From contig CM060852.1 in the NCBI GenBank assembly GCA_030737835.1, positions 5,633,813-5,697,812 of the forward strand: a stretch of 64,000 nucleotides of DNA. Direction: 5' to 3'. This DNA is from Acorus gramineus (Eukaryota > Streptophyta > Magnoliopsida > Acorales > Acoraceae). Under the pieces are notes generated by a model. The model was given only the letters and a program-made list of their open reading frames with translations. It was not told where the DNA came from and ran no database searches. Made by a program: the position numbers and the translations under genes. Each line of letters begins with the position of its first letter. Positions within the stretch are counted from its first letter, which is position 1. This document shows positions 47,670 through 60,030 of this stretch, one piece after another.

Positions 47670-50600
47670 GTTGAGGCAGGTAACACGGTCAGCTGATGGA
47701 AATTAAACCACGCCTGGATCAAAAAAAGGTGGACAGATTTGACCACTATTCAGTATGTTGATTATGAATTTTTTTATTAATAGTTGGCCATAATTGATTT
47801 TCGTTTTTTATATCTTTGTAAGAATGTAATATCTGTGTATTATATCCCACTGGCTTTCTGTTTTACTGCTCTGTATTAATAGTGACAATTCACAAACTTT
47901 GAAGTATTCAACATCTACATCATGTGAAATAATAACAATACCATTTAGGTACCTTTTTTTGAACAGATATCCCTAAACAATCAACTTTCCATAAAAATTC
48001 AATACCACATTTATTTATAATTTGTAATTTATTTTTTGGAATTGAATTTTTTTTTAAATTTTTTTTGTTGTTGTTTCTTTATGATTTAATTCTTCTGTAT
48101 TCTTTGTGGACAACAACAGTCCAATCAGAAATTATGAGAAACAAAGCCCTGGACGGGGACTATTCATTAGAACCAAATCTTCTAAGATGTGTAGCTCTGT
48201 GATTATATCATATGAACAATGAAAATATTGGTCTCTTTTCAAATTTGCTGCTCCCCAAAAGGGAGTATTCTCTCTTTATGGGACAAAAAAAAAATATAGG
48301 AAAAGGACAATGTGGGAAGCCAAATAAGTGCAGAGAGATTTCTTTAAAATGATAATCAGTTTTAATCAGAATCCATACAAAAAGGTTACCCAGTTAAGAA
48401 AAAAAATGCATTAATTAGATATCACCTAAAGCTCTGTATGAAAACAGTAGAAACAATTCCTTCCAATTACTATGGACCATTCATGCAGAACTTTGGGTGA
48501 ATGTGATTCATCTTATAGCAAGCATACCCAAGGCGGATTTTAATTTTCAGTGGGTTCTGGTTTCAAGAATCACCATGAGTGTTATTATTCCACTTTCAAA
48601 TGGCTAACTTGCTACATTACCTGTGTTACACAAAGGCCCACACATTATAGGGAAATGACATACCAAACAAGTGCCTCCAAATAAATACTGAAATCATTGC
48701 AACGCAATTTTGAGGTACAAAAATGTTAGGGTCAGTCTTATATGCAGTATTTTTTACAGTCCTCGCATGTTTTGATATTTATTGAGAGCGTATATTTCAT
48801 GTAATGAAAAATAAAGCATGTACATGTACTCCAATGGATGATATTAAAAAAAACACTTGTTTCATTAATGAAGCATATACTGCTTCGATAAAAGAGGGTT
48901 GTATGTAGGAGCGTGTGCAGTATGTAAGACTGCGTGCAGTGCCCAGAAAGAAACACAGGAATGCAACATTTTACTAACACTTTCTGAAGTAGTTTCCTTT
49001 CAAAAAAAATAAAAAGAAAATTATGAAGTAATTTCATGTTGGTTTGCATGAATTAGAACTTTCCCACGTGGTAGATTTTCTTGAAACTGTTTTTTAATAT
49101 AGTTTCCTTTGGAATTTTAAAGGAAGTATAGATATATTGAATCAAATCTTGATTGCTTTTATCTGTGTACAAGTTAGTTAACCTTTGCATGCCAATTTTA
49201 AATGTTTACAGATCTTTAATCTATCCCTTGGTGTCAGGTTATTTGGATGTATTTGATTTCAACTCAGTGAAAAGTATTGGGGAGGATTGGATTGGGTTGA
49301 GACACACTAATCTGTGAGCTACAATCATTATTAATTTTGGTGATGGATTTTTTTCTCTGGTTTTACAGATATTGAGATCTAATCTAGAGGCGTCGCTGCA
49401 TCAACATGAGATATTGCATGACTTTACAACGTGGAATAACAAGTGATGTGAGTGTCGTAACAGGCTGGACATATACAACTCGGCTACTTCCATGGTTTAG
49501 AAGGATTGCCTTTTTTGTGTTTTAGGCTGTTCTGTATTTTTTTTTTCTGGCTCTTTCAATTCTCATCACCTTCGGGCTTGTCTTACATTAATTACTTAAA
49601 GTCTACTTTTTATCTCAAAACAAAAGAAAATAGTTTTTTTGGGTTAATATGATCTTATGAGCTATGGGGTGGCAGTGGACTTCTCATCTGTTGCTAATTT
49701 TTCTTCTCTTTGTTGGTCTGTCTATCTTTTGTTTTTCATATCCTTGAAAAAAAAAGGTTTTAATACAAGGTAGCTTTGATTGAGTGTTTGTTGTGTTGGG
49801 TTTTTGCCTTTGTGGAAAGAGCGTTGATACACGCAGCCTCGTTTACAACCCCATTTGTAACCCGAGACACTATGATAGGGGTAGTATATAATACGTTATC
49901 ATAGTGTATAGTTTCTATTATAATATATAACATAATTTTTTTTTTTCATTTTTTCAACTTGAAAAAATAATATATTATCCTATCTCATAATATACATCAT
50001 TTTATATAACAGCATATGCTTCAAAAAGAGTGTATGATTTTTTTTAAAAAAAAAATAATATACACTGCAATTGGGGCTGTAATAGAGGCTAGATGTATCT
50101 TTTTCTTTGTGGAAATGGGTACGAGATTTAGGTTTTCCCAAAAAGTTATGTTAAAAGCTCGATCTGTAGGTCCCCTTTCTTTGAATAAAATCAAAGTGAA
50201 AACCTACCGTCTTGTTTCAAAAAAAGCAAAGGTTGGATTCATAAAAAGCCTTCTCTATGCTAAGTTTAGAAAAACTTTGATTTTGTATTTTTTTTTTATC
50301 AAAAAGATAACTATAAATTAAGCTGCAATTTTTTTTTTTTTAATCTAAATGTGGATTCGGAGAATTTAGTTTGTAGCAAACCCTATGTTGCCCAAACCCA
50401 CATCCAAGCACTGAGCACTTTTAGAAATTTTATGAGAGGCTGCAAGTCAGGTTTGGGATTTCCTAACAATAGAGAATCCCATATTTTAAAGTTTGCTATA
50501 GAGATGATCAGTACTTTTTGTTTTATGTTTTGTTTTGGGTGCTTTTAATTTAACTGCTATTTGACATACCATGAAACTTTGTTGTAGCTTCTCTTTGGAA

Positions 50601-53536
50601 ACAGTTAACGAAAGGCTGATAGTCAGGTTTGGGCTTAATTAAACCACTTTTTTTTTACAAAAAAAACAATAACATCGTTGTTATCAAAAGTGAAAATTTT
50701 CATATCTATACATACTGATAGGAATTTCATCAGTAATGCTCCGATGAATGACACGTGTTCATCAAGAAGCATTTATGTGATTGTCATATATAATTTTTAA
50801 TTGATGAATGATTTTTAACTGTTTGATGGAGACGTGTCATTCATCCATCTGTGATTATACTTACATAAAAAAAATTCATATCAAAAGATAATAGAATATA
50901 ATTTCAGCTTTATATTATAATTATATAAGCGACTATAATACTCCCAATCAAGGTTTATTCTATAACCATAATAATTCATCCAAATCAGCCTTCCCCCAAA
51001 AAAAGCTTTAAGATTAGTCATTTTTGTGGTCTCGTTTGTAGTTGTGAAGTTACTAATATTTTACTCCACTCTTATATACTTTAATATAAAAAAAATAAAA
51101 TATATACACTCTATTCATATAAGTATTTTCTTTTTAATTTGTTTATAAAAGAATTTATTTTATTAACCAAGAACATATTTCAACATAAAAATCAAAAGGT
51201 ACGCCTTGGCATTATCAAGTGGGGGTGTTGGGTTAGCGGGGCGACTCGCATCCTTGTTGGTGAGGAGTTTTTGAGAGTGGAATATAGTTGCTAGAGTGCT
51301 CCGGTCTATATTCCTCTTATCACCTATTCAGACATCGCATATTTTGTTATTTTCAATGAAATAAATGTCTACGATTTTCCTTTAAAAAAAAAAACAATTC
51401 TCCTGAAGATGAATAGGGGAGCATGTGGAGAAGCATATGATACCATTTGTCTATCAAGACTGTTCAACACAGTAATATGCTTAATAATATAGGCTGCATG
51501 CCCATGGTTTGAATGTGTTCACCAATACAAGAATTTGTTGCATATATGCTTTAATAACCAAGAACAATTATGTCATGATCCAGGACTAAATCCAGAATTC
51601 CAAACAACACAATTCAATCAAGGAAGACCAGTATAAGCAGGGACTGACAGCAAATGCCCGTTCAGCTTAACCTGATTTATAATTTATATCAAAGAGAATC
51701 ATCTGATGATTCTTTTTTTTGCTCATTTAGAGTGGCCTTTCAACAGAGCTGGACAGACAGAAAAGGACATTATTTTAAAGAATAGCAGAACTTTGGCTGT
51801 GAACAGATGTTAGATTCAAGAAAGTAGAAGAGGAATGGCAGTATAAGATTGATTTTATATGATGATGAGCTAAAGTGAAGCTCTACTGATTAACATACGA
51901 GTATCACACATGAAAATCAAAGACTAGCACATACCAAGAAGGCCATGCCTCATATTCAATTCGGCATTCTAATATAGCAATAAGTTTTGAATTCTAGCTC
52001 AAGGATACTTACAACAAGGTCAGTGTTTAAATTTATTCATTGCAAATACCCAGAGGAACCATATTACCATAGGTTTAAATTGGACAAACTTCTATTATTA
52101 GATACATCGCATCACCATTTTTTTTTAAAAAATTATATCAGAGTAACGACAGCCATATGTGACCTGGTTTGGTTCACAGGTCTCAAAAGACCATTACAGT
52201 CAGTTAATTCAAAGACTGAAATTGAAATACCGAACTTTCTACAACTCTTTGCCTTACTATCCTTTCTTTAAGAGAATATGCAATCACATTGTAACAACTT
52301 GTGGATACTATATCTACCATACACAGATGCTGTAAAATATCCTATTAGGAGTTTCAGTCCTACTAACTTCCTTACCAACAATCCCATTAGAGAAATTGTT
52401 TTGAGCTGTGAAATCCTCGTCAAACATAATTTCTTAATGTATAACAAGATAGTTCCTCTTCTAACCATCTTGTCTCACTGCCAACAAAACCTGTTTCATG
52501 ATATGCAGCATTCATTCACAGTTTACCAGAAAATAACACAACCACACAGTTCATCAGGCCTCTACTAGAACTATCTTATTTCAGGAGCTCCTTTCACAGA
52601 AATTCTCCAAGGACATGAGCTATATATTTCTTTTCCAATGTTCTCTATGATCTTTTTATTTGGTTTATGGGAGGTCCATCAGATAAGACATGGTGGGAGC
52701 CCACTTACCAGATGCATTACTTAGATGAAAATATATGCAATTCATGAAGTTCTCTCATTCATGACAATGTTAATATTTGGATAAGTCAAATGAAGGTTAA
52801 TGACAATATATTAAAGAACAATAATTATTATTGAAAAAAAATTGAGAGAACCCATTTTAACTACATGATATGTGTTAAAACATATGATAGAACTATGCAG
52901 GCAATTACTTTGCATCTTCTCTGTATACATTCAGCTCTTTATTTGTCTAGTTTCGAGACCAGATCAGGATCTGAACACCTCGGTTTCACTCAATATGCCT
53001 TTTTTTTTTATAAAGAAAAAATTAAATTACTGCTCCATATAAATAGGCTCTCTTCTGCCATTCTCTATCAAATTCTACTAAACATTTAGGATAAACTCTT
53101 TATCAGGACATTATGCATTCGTAAACTAGATGAAATAATTAATTTTAAACTTCTCTCAATCATTTAAGCTTCTGTCAAAAAATGCATTCTTAAATCTTTG
53201 TCATTCAGAAATACCAAGATCCCCCTTCTGACAAAGGCCCATAATATTGATGGTTTGTCCGTGTCATGGTTTAGGAATGAAAGTGAAGAAGCAAAAGATA
53301 GTCAAGTGATAAGTGAAATCAAAATAGAGCATATCTTATAATTGATCGATGAAAATGACAAAGGAGCATTGCATTCCCACTATAACAAAAAATATGCATA
53401 AAATAAGGGAAGATCAACTAATATGTAAACATTGAAATTTTCTCCATATGTGAATAATAAAAAAGGGAGTTCCCCCTCACATGTGGAATTGGTAAATCCT
53501 TGTGCAAACAAGGACTTATACCTCAACCTCCAAAGC
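47670..53536. other. 5.9-kb gene-free region between TPK1 and SVR7
   Basis: TPK1 3' flank, then AT-rich DNA with no coding sequence I can support. A weak relative of the hAT-like MITE lies at about 48728-48935 and an ACTATGATAGG-type repeat at 49865-49910. At 51190-51394 a GC-richer stretch ends in an A tract (51384-51394), possibly a LINE 3' end. The 3' flank of SVR7 (53090-53536) is likewise plain. Confidence 0.4.
51190..51394 (+). mobile_element. Possible LINE 3'-end fragment
   Basis: GC-richer block (GGTTAGCGGGGCGACTCGC) ending in an AATAAATGTC word and a run of A. The shape fits a truncated non-LTR retrotransposon end, but no coding part or target duplication is visible. Confidence 0.28.
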
Positions 53537-55615
53537 TCATGCAGCGACAAGGTTGGGTGGACTCCTCGACTCCAACCATAACTTTGCCGCAACCTTGGTT
53601 GTTAAGAACCACCCAGGCTGATCGGGCGCACCATGAAATGGGGCATCCATTTCTTTCAAATGAGACTCAAACACAGATGATAGACCCTTCTCCGTGTACT
53701 TGTGCTTCCCGTGACCTGTATTTATACCAAGCAACGGCGGCAGTTCCTCACCATTCTCTACTGCTTTTGACAAGTCATTCATCCACACATGCAAAGCGGT
53801 AAGAGCTGCACCAAGAGAGAGACTCCTCAGATTCAAAGACCACCGTGTCGATGACTTTGACTGTATTCCCGTGTATATCTTGAGCTCAAGCCCCAACTCC
53901 AACAACTGACAAGCTCTTTCTAGTTGATCGAGGTTGACACATAAATCAATCAAGCAATTACAATAAGCTTTCTTCACTTCACGGCTAACATTTTTAAAGA
54001 GATCGTCCGCTTCTTGCTTAAACATCCCCTCAAAGGTATCTCCCTCTGAAAGGCGCCTCGCCAAAGTACCCACCATGGAATTCGACCTCTCAATGCATTG
54101 AATCACCTTCGCCAAATCCTCTTTTGGCGTTTGAGTCAACACGTTAAGAAGACAACCACAGAACCGATCATCGGGCGTTATACCCAACTCCAAAAGCCAC
54201 TCGAAAGTCCTCACAACATCGTTGGTCCTGCTCGCTTTCCCATAGCACTGAATAAGCGATGTCAATACGAAAATATTGGGTTGAAATCCAGCCTCCACCA
54301 TCTGCTTCAACACCCCTTCTGCTTCGGAGACTTCCCCACTACAAGAATATATAGTGATCAGTGACGAGTACGTCCAACTATCCGGCTTAACCTTATCAGA
54401 CCCCTTCATCTGTGCGAAAATCTCCAAAGCCTGATCAACATAACCAAGATCAGCACACATCGCCAACAGAGTATTATAAAGAACAACATTCAACTCCAAT
54501 CCCTTCTGCACCATCTCCCTGTACACACTCAATGCATCCTCTGCATAGCGCGCTCTACCATAAGTCCTAATGAGTGCGGCATAAGTACCCCAATTGGGCG
54601 AGAACCCATTATTACTCATTTCCCTATAAATCGTCTTCACATGCCAAGGCCTCCCTGCCCGCCCCATCGCGTCCATCAACGTGTTATAGATAACCAAATT
54701 AGGCTTCACACCCAACGCTTTCATCTCCTCGTAGACATTCAACGCCCCATCGAAATTCCCCGACATTCCATAAATCCTAATCAATGTTGAGAACGTCACT
54801 GGGTCAAGCCTCCACCGCTCCTTTCTCGCCCGATCATAAAGCCCCAATGCCATGTCCACCTTCCCGGACCGTCCATAAGCATCGATCATCGCCGAGTAGG
54901 TTATATCATCCGAGTCGAGCCCGAATTCGGGCATTCTCTCGAACCACTCAATCGCCTTCTCAGGCAAGTTACACTGCCTCGCACAACTTATCACCGTCGA
55001 AAACGTGACATTATCAGGCCGAACACTTCTACTAATCATATCATTCAACAAAGACTCCACCTTTACCCAATCTTTACACTTCCTAAGCACTTTCAGAGTC
55101 ACATTGTACAGAATTACCTCTCTTTGAAGCTCCAAATTCTCCTGACACCACCTCAAGACGTTCACCGCCGCCTCGGTGTTAGCCATGTTATTGACCACCA
55201 AAATCAAGTCTTGCTCGGATGGGTTGTCACCCAAGGAGGCCAGGACCCCGGAAACATCTGTCTGGGCGTCAAGAGAGGCGGCGAGGTGGGAGAGGGAGGC
55301 GTACCTGGAGTCGGAGGACCGGGAGAGGAGGCGGGAGGCGTTGGGGCTCCTTGGGTTGATCCAGATGGAGTTCTTGAATGAAGACTGGGTCTTTTCATGT
55401 GGGTCATTGGGTTCTTGGGATTTGGGTGTGTTTTGGGGTGGTGGGTCTTGGAGGGAGACTTGTTTTGGGGTGAGCTTTAGAGGGTGGTGTTGGGAGGGTT
55501 TGGGTCTCCATTGGAAGAAGAGGGAGGGAGATATTTGGGAGGGGTTGGAGAGGGGGTGGAGGTGGGAGGAGGGAGAGGGGGGTGGAGAAGGGGATGTGAT
55601 GAAATGTGAAGACAT
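53537..55615 (-). CDS. SVR7: Chloroplast PPR-SMR protein, SVR7 type
   Basis: Plastid RNA-binding pentatricopeptide-repeat protein with a C-terminal SMR domain. SVR7 in Arabidopsis is required for plastid rRNA processing and for expression of the chloroplast ATP synthase. One intron-less 692-codon frame, as usual for PPR genes. Residues 1 to about 55 are Ser/Pro-rich with almost no acidic residues, a transit-peptide composition. About ten P-type PPR motifs span about 166-495, for example VTFSTLIRIYGMSGNFDGAL and VIYNTLMDAMGRAG. After a helical spacer with KKAYCNCLIDLCVNLDQLERAC in two pieces (549-569), the SMR domain covers about 593-683 and contains LSLGAALTALHVWMND, LLGINTGHGKHKY and GWFLTTKVAAKLWLESR. 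The end (SPPNLVAA) and length agree with SVR7 (about 700). The relative SOT1 (At5g46580) was considered, but the sequence around WINPRSP and DDRFCGCLLNV matches SVR7 as I remember it. Base composition is GC-richer than the flanks. Confidence 0.94.
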   Translation of the reverse strand: MSSHFITSPSPPPSPSSHLHPLSNPSQISPSLFFQWRPKPSQHHPLKLTPKQVSLQDPPPQNTPKSQEPNDPHEKTQSSFKNSIWINPRSPNASRLLSRSSDSRYASLSHLAASLDAQTDVSGVLASLGDNPSEQDLILVVNNMANTEAAVNVLRWCQENLELQREVILYNVTLKVLRKCKDWVKVESLLNDMISRSVRPDNVTFSTVISCARQCNLPEKAIEWFERMPEFGLDSDDITYSAMIDAYGRSGKVDMALGLYDRARKERWRLDPVTFSTLIRIYGMSGNFDGALNVYEEMKALGVKPNLVIYNTLMDAMGRAGRPWHVKTIYREMSNNGFSPNWGTYAALIRTYGRARYAEDALSVYREMVQKGLELNVVLYNTLLAMCADLGYVDQALEIFAQMKGSDKVKPDSWTYSSLITIYSCSGEVSEAEGVLKQMVEAGFQPNIFVLTSLIQCYGKASRTNDVVRTFEWLLELGITPDDRFCGCLLNVLTQTPKEDLAKVIQCIERSNSMVGTLARRLSEGDTFEGMFKQEADDLFKNVSREVKKAYCNCLIDLCVNLDQLERACQLLELGLELKIYTGIQSKSSTRWSLNLRSLSLGAALTALHVWMNDLSKAVENGEELPPLLGINTGHGKHKYTEKGLSSVFESHLKEMDAPFHGAPDQPGWFLTTKVAAKLWLESRSPPNLVAA

Positions 55616-55897
55616 TTTGTTTTGGAGGACTTGGTTGTTGATGCCTTTGGTTTTGAAAGTGTGTGAAGTGTGGATATTGTTAGTGATTCTGTCACCTCTT
55701 TTGGATATTTTTTTTGTTGGTTTACTGGAGGACTAAGGCAAGCGTCGGGGATACCGGTTCTTTTGGGTCGGGTCGGGTCACACAATCAGATTTACACTTA
55801 GGTGCAGTCTTATATATTTATAAAAGAGAATGGTCAGTCCATTTTATATGTTCCATTTAGAGCTTCAAATATCTTGTTTGTTACTTACACTCGCGAT

Positions 55898-55902
<5 letters not shown>

Positions 55903-55940
<38 letters not shown>
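55903..55940. repeat. (AT)n microsatellite in the SVR7 upstream region
   Basis: Uninterrupted AT/TA run of about 38 bp, roughly 300 bp upstream of the SVR7 start. Confidence 0.93.
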
Positions 55941-55941
<1 letters not shown>

Positions 55942-56299
55942 CTTTTAAGCATTATATAAATGAGTCCATTGAATCAATTCAACTGTATACTTTATTTTTT
56001 TTACAATAATAAATAATGTGTAGACTGCATAGAGGGTGGGTTGAAAAAGAGGTTTAACCTTTTTCTATCTCTAACTAGTTATACAGCTCGTTGGGTGAAT
56101 ATATATTTTAGTAAATTTAAAAAGGTTGGGAACTGTAAATGGAACAGTAAAGGTTTGGACATATCTTTTTCTCAATGAAAATGGCTCTCATTAACAGTAA
56201 GTAAGCATCGGTAACGGGCCAGATGGGCCTGCCCATGAATCTCGGGCCCAAACACACGTTTTTTTTTTTTTTGCCAAAACTTATTAGGCTCCTGATCCA

Positions 56300-56590
56300 T
56301 AGGATTTTTATAGAATGTAATTATGTTAAGTACAACCTATTTTCCAACCCCAATTTCAATATACATGTGTTTTTGAATTTTTTTTAAAATAATATATTTT
56401 ATCTAATTAAGTACATATTTTTATAAAAATAAAACATATACTTCACTGAATTGAATAGATGCATTTATAGGAGACGTGAAATTTTTTTATTAAAGCATAT
56501 AACTCGTAAATGTGATTATATGTTCCAGTAATTTTCTATCAACGCATATGAGATTAGAGTTTAGACTGGAAAAAAAAACCTGGGTTTAAC
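56300..56590 (-). mobile_element. Inverted diverged copy of the hAT-like MITE family
   Basis: On the minus strand it shares the order of motifs seen in 441-758: CAACGCATATG-like relic, TTTATAAAAA, and CCAATTTCAATATACATGTG at the far end. No target duplication is clear. Confidence 0.5.
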
Positions 56591-56794
56591 AACACTAATA
56601 AGAAAAACCTCAACTTATTTTCATAATGTTCATTACATTGGAAATCATAATTTAAATTCAAATACCAATACACAATAATAAGTTTGTCACATAATCATCT
56701 CCACATCCAAACATTTATATTATATATATATATACAAACACTCACATAATCCCGCAACTCTGGCCACCCTCTTCACTAAATAACACAGTTTACA

Positions 56795-56975
56795 GGGACT
56801 TAAAAATAAAATCACGTTTACAAATTAACGGTATATGGATGGACGTTTGATGAAGGGATTAAAAATCAAATACACGATTGAATATGTCAATATGGAGACT
56901 TAAAAAGAAGTATGAAGAAGGACGAGATCAATATCTAAATAGACATGTTTACAAGGACTTAAAGCTAAAAATCCC
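56795..56975. mobile_element. Decayed copy of the Mutator-like MITE family
   Basis: Starts GGGACTTAAAAATAAAA and ends GGACTTAAAGCTAAAAATCCC, with GAGATCAATATCTAAATAGA inside as in the copy at 2668. The left half is lost or scrambled. Confidence 0.42.
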
Positions 56976-57251
56976 ATATAAAAAAGGTGCTGACTGCATT
57001 TTCGATCACAAATGGGGCATAGTCTAACATTTTTCAGTTAATTTTTGCAAGTTCTCTAATGTCATTTAACACCAAAAAAAAATAAAAAATCACAACCTTA
57101 TCATCAATCCACAAAAAAAATCTCCTCTTCCCCAACTCTCCTTATCCATACATCCAAACTCCAAAGCTATAAGGTGTGAGATATGTGGTACAAAACCATG
57201 CCTCGAAAAAGGCATAACTAAAAAAGAATTAAAAAAAAAAAAAAGATAAAA

Positions 57252-58328
57252 ATGGCAAAATCAACTCTCTCCCTCCCATCCATCTCCACCACCTTCATCC
57301 CAAAACCAACCTTCCCTCCTCTCTTTTGCAAACCAAATCTTTGGCCTAAGAGAAACCATACCAAAATTAATGCCAAATTAGGTACTTCTACTGTACATCA
57401 AGTGATGGAACTTTTTTTTTTTTCATTGGTTATGTTTTTATTTTTTGATTGAATCCATTTTTGGTGAGAGACTTATGTGTTTAGGTTGTTTGTGAAGGTG
57501 GAGGAGAAGGAGATGCGAAGACTGGCAAGAAGAAGTTCATCACCAGAGAACAAGAACCAGAACAGTGAGGTTCCTTCATCTCTGTTTAATGGGTTTTTTG
57601 TGTTTTTGCTACATTGGATTTGAGCTTTGTTACATGCCATTCATGAAACAGTTTTGACAGTCCATATATTGATAAATATGGCCTCTACCTTGGAAAACAT
57701 TTTTCATATTCATTAAAAATATAATACATTCAATTCATCAAGAAATTATATATATAATTTTCATTAAAGCATATTCTTCATTAGAGTTTAAAAAAATTGA
57801 ACAAAAGCGCATATTGCCGTTAACATTAGTCATTGTATTTATTGCGTTGAAATAAAAGAGTTTTTACTCTAATAATGAAAACATTTTCAATTTTTGATAG
57901 GACACATTACTTTTTAATTTTTGAAAAGTCCCGCTAAAACAATGAATTTAAAATATCTTTTACACACTTGGAGTATGTATTACAATTTTTTTTTGTGCTT
58001 GTAATTATAGAAATGACTAAGTGTAACATTTTCCAACAGCACTATCATCATAATATCTGAAAACAACTATTGAGGATCAGATGCTAGAAACAATAATCTA
58101 CTAATCACATACGCAAAGCATTTTTTTCCATGTCTCACTCTCACCATCACATATGAGGTGGTTTTGATTCCCCAAAAATGCAGGTATTGGCAGACAGCAG
58201 GGGAAAGGGAAGGGGAGAATCCAATGAAGACACCATTACCATACATCATCATCTTTGGGATGTCCACTCCCTTTGTCATCTTGGCCATTGCTTTTGCCAA
58301 TGGTTGGATCAAAGTTCCTATCAGATGA
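57252..58328 (+). CDS. Small, probably chloroplast-targeted single-TM protein, 3 exons
   Basis: Exons 57252-57401, 57485-57564 and 58184-58328 join in frame (GTGATG and GTGAGG donors; TTTAG and TGCAG acceptors) to 124 codons. Residues 1 to about 41 are rich in Ser/Thr/Pro/Lys and lack acids, typical of a chloroplast transit peptide, with likely cleavage near KINA/KLG. The mature part has a charged, Gly/Glu-rich stretch (CEGGGEGD, TREQEPEQYWQTAGERE). One hydrophobic helix follows at about 94-117 (LPYIIIFGMSTPF then VILAIAFANGW), and the protein ends IKVPIR. This shape resembles small one-helix thylakoid subunits, but I do not recognise the family well enough to name it. The second intron (57565-58183) contains an AT-rich stretch resembling the dispersed MITE at 441-758. 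Confidence 0.82.
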
Positions 58329-58884
58329 AATGCATGTCCTCAATGCACTTTTTGTTTGTCATGAGAGATCCGTAGTTTTAATTTTGTCAACAAAACCCAA
58401 CACATCATCTTCTCTGCTTTCTTATTCTGTTCTGTTATCATGATATTTGGTGGTCTGTTTTTCTATTTTCCACAATACATATGATAATACACTTTGAATA
58501 TATATTTTATTTAATAGTATAACTTGTGTGATGAATACGAATAAAATAAATTGAATGCATATCTTCTTCTGTTTTTTTTCTTCTATACAAGCATATACTC
58601 GTCTATCAAAGTATTTAACTCATTAGAGATTTCATATAATGGATTAAGAAGACTACATGTGACTGAGTTATCAAAGCAGCCTCCGTATAAGCTTCTCTTA
58701 AACCGCTGCTTTTGGCTCAAAGTGTTTGTTACTTGCTGTTCTCGGCCCGGCCCATAGTGTATGAGAGGACCAGGACCTGGCCGATGCCACCAAGGGCGGC
58801 CTGGGTCGTGTCTTCATGGGCTAAACCCGGCCCAAACGAGCGAGGTTGAGTCCAGGCCCAAGACCCACCTAGAGCCTCTTTATG

Positions 58885-59115
58885 CTCCGTTTAGTTGCGC
58901 GTTTACAAAACTAATTCTATAAAAATTTGGGTTTTAAAACTGATCATGTAGGAAGCTCAGCCCCCCAGCTTTTAAAAGTCGCAGCTTTTGAGTAGTGTTT
59001 GCATTAAATCTATATGCAGGAAGTTGTTATAGTAAAATTGTTTGGTTGCATTATTGTACAAAGCAGCTTCCTGCAAACGAAAATGATATATAATCGCGCA
59101 ACCAAATGCACTCTT
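58885..59115. mobile_element. MITE with GTTGCGCG inverted ends
   Basis: Left GCTCCGTTTAGTTGCGCG, right (reverse complement) GAGTGCATTTGGTTGCGCGA. Similar ends occur in decayed sequences near 4195 and 14690. No coding sequence; no clear target duplication. Confidence 0.55.
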
Positions 59116-59754
59116 AGACTTTATGGGCTAGTTTGACAAGGGAGTTAAGGTTTTGAGAATAAGTTGTCTTCATTTTAAAGGATAAAAAGTCCATCAATTT
59201 TGTTTGTATTTACATTTATCAAAATTGGGATAAAAATAAAGATAAACGCTCTCATAACTTTTAAGCATGGTTTGACAAGAGGATAAGGGATTAAGATAAG
59301 GAAATAAGTGGGTTAAATAAGTTGTTATCTCATATGACATAAGAAAAAAAGTGATAAAATATAGACTATTGTCCACATTTTTATATCATATTTTAAATCA
59401 TGCGATCTAAATTCAAGATTCATGATAAGAATATAAAAGAATAAGGATAATAAAAAACATTATCAAATATAAATCTAGATAAAAATAGTGGTATTTTTAT
59501 CCCTTTATTTAAGCTAACTTATCTTAAATATTTATTCCTTTATCAAACCGGGCCTTAGGTGGAACAAAATATCCTCAGTTTTCTTTTAAAATTGGGATAA
59601 ATTTTTGCAGTTTATCTCGATTATTTTTTATACCAAACATAGATAAATTCTCGTCCTATTCACTTATCCCCATAATTACCTTTTATCCCACGGCTTATAC
59701 CCTTAGCTAAACATCTTATGTTTATAAGCGTTGTTTAGATTAATTTTATATGAA

Positions 59755-60030
59755 TGCTGTTACACACTTTTTTTTTTCAGTTTTAATTTTAGTCTCATGT
59801 GCATCAATAGAAAATCACTGGCACTTATATTCACATTAATGAGATATATGATTTGATTAGAAATTTTTTACATTATTCAATAAATGCATTCATACAATTC
59901 ATTGTAGTATATACTTCATTTCTTATAAAAAATAATTACCTCATTAGATGATGTATACTATTTTAAAAAAATTTAAAACATGTGTAGATTCCAATTGGGG
60001 CAGAAAAATGAGGTGCATAACATTATCCAA
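59755..60030 (+). mobile_element. Diverged copy of the hAT-like MITE family
   Basis: Starts GCTGTTACAC and ends GCATAACATTATCC, with CTCATTAGATGATGTATACT inside, as in the copies at 441 and 42209. Confidence 0.55.

Larger units (their letters stand above)
55616..57251. other. Divergent spacer between SVR7 and the small one-TM gene
   Basis: The two genes are divergently arranged, so both promoters lie in these 1.6 kb. Contents: an (AT)n run at 55903-55940, an inverted hAT-like MITE (56300-56590) and a decayed Mutator-like MITE (56795-56975). The stretch from 57100 to 57251 is the likely leader of the downstream gene. Confidence 0.5.

Noticed and set aside
50016..50321. 101-codon plus frame, Lys/Phe-rich
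   Set aside because: Low-complexity translation of poly-A/T runs, no domain and no ATG-supported conserved start.
55176..55785. Frames opposite and upstream of the SVR7 start
   Set aside because: Antisense shadow of the Ser/Pro-rich transit peptide region; low-complexity Trp/Gly/Glu-rich translation.
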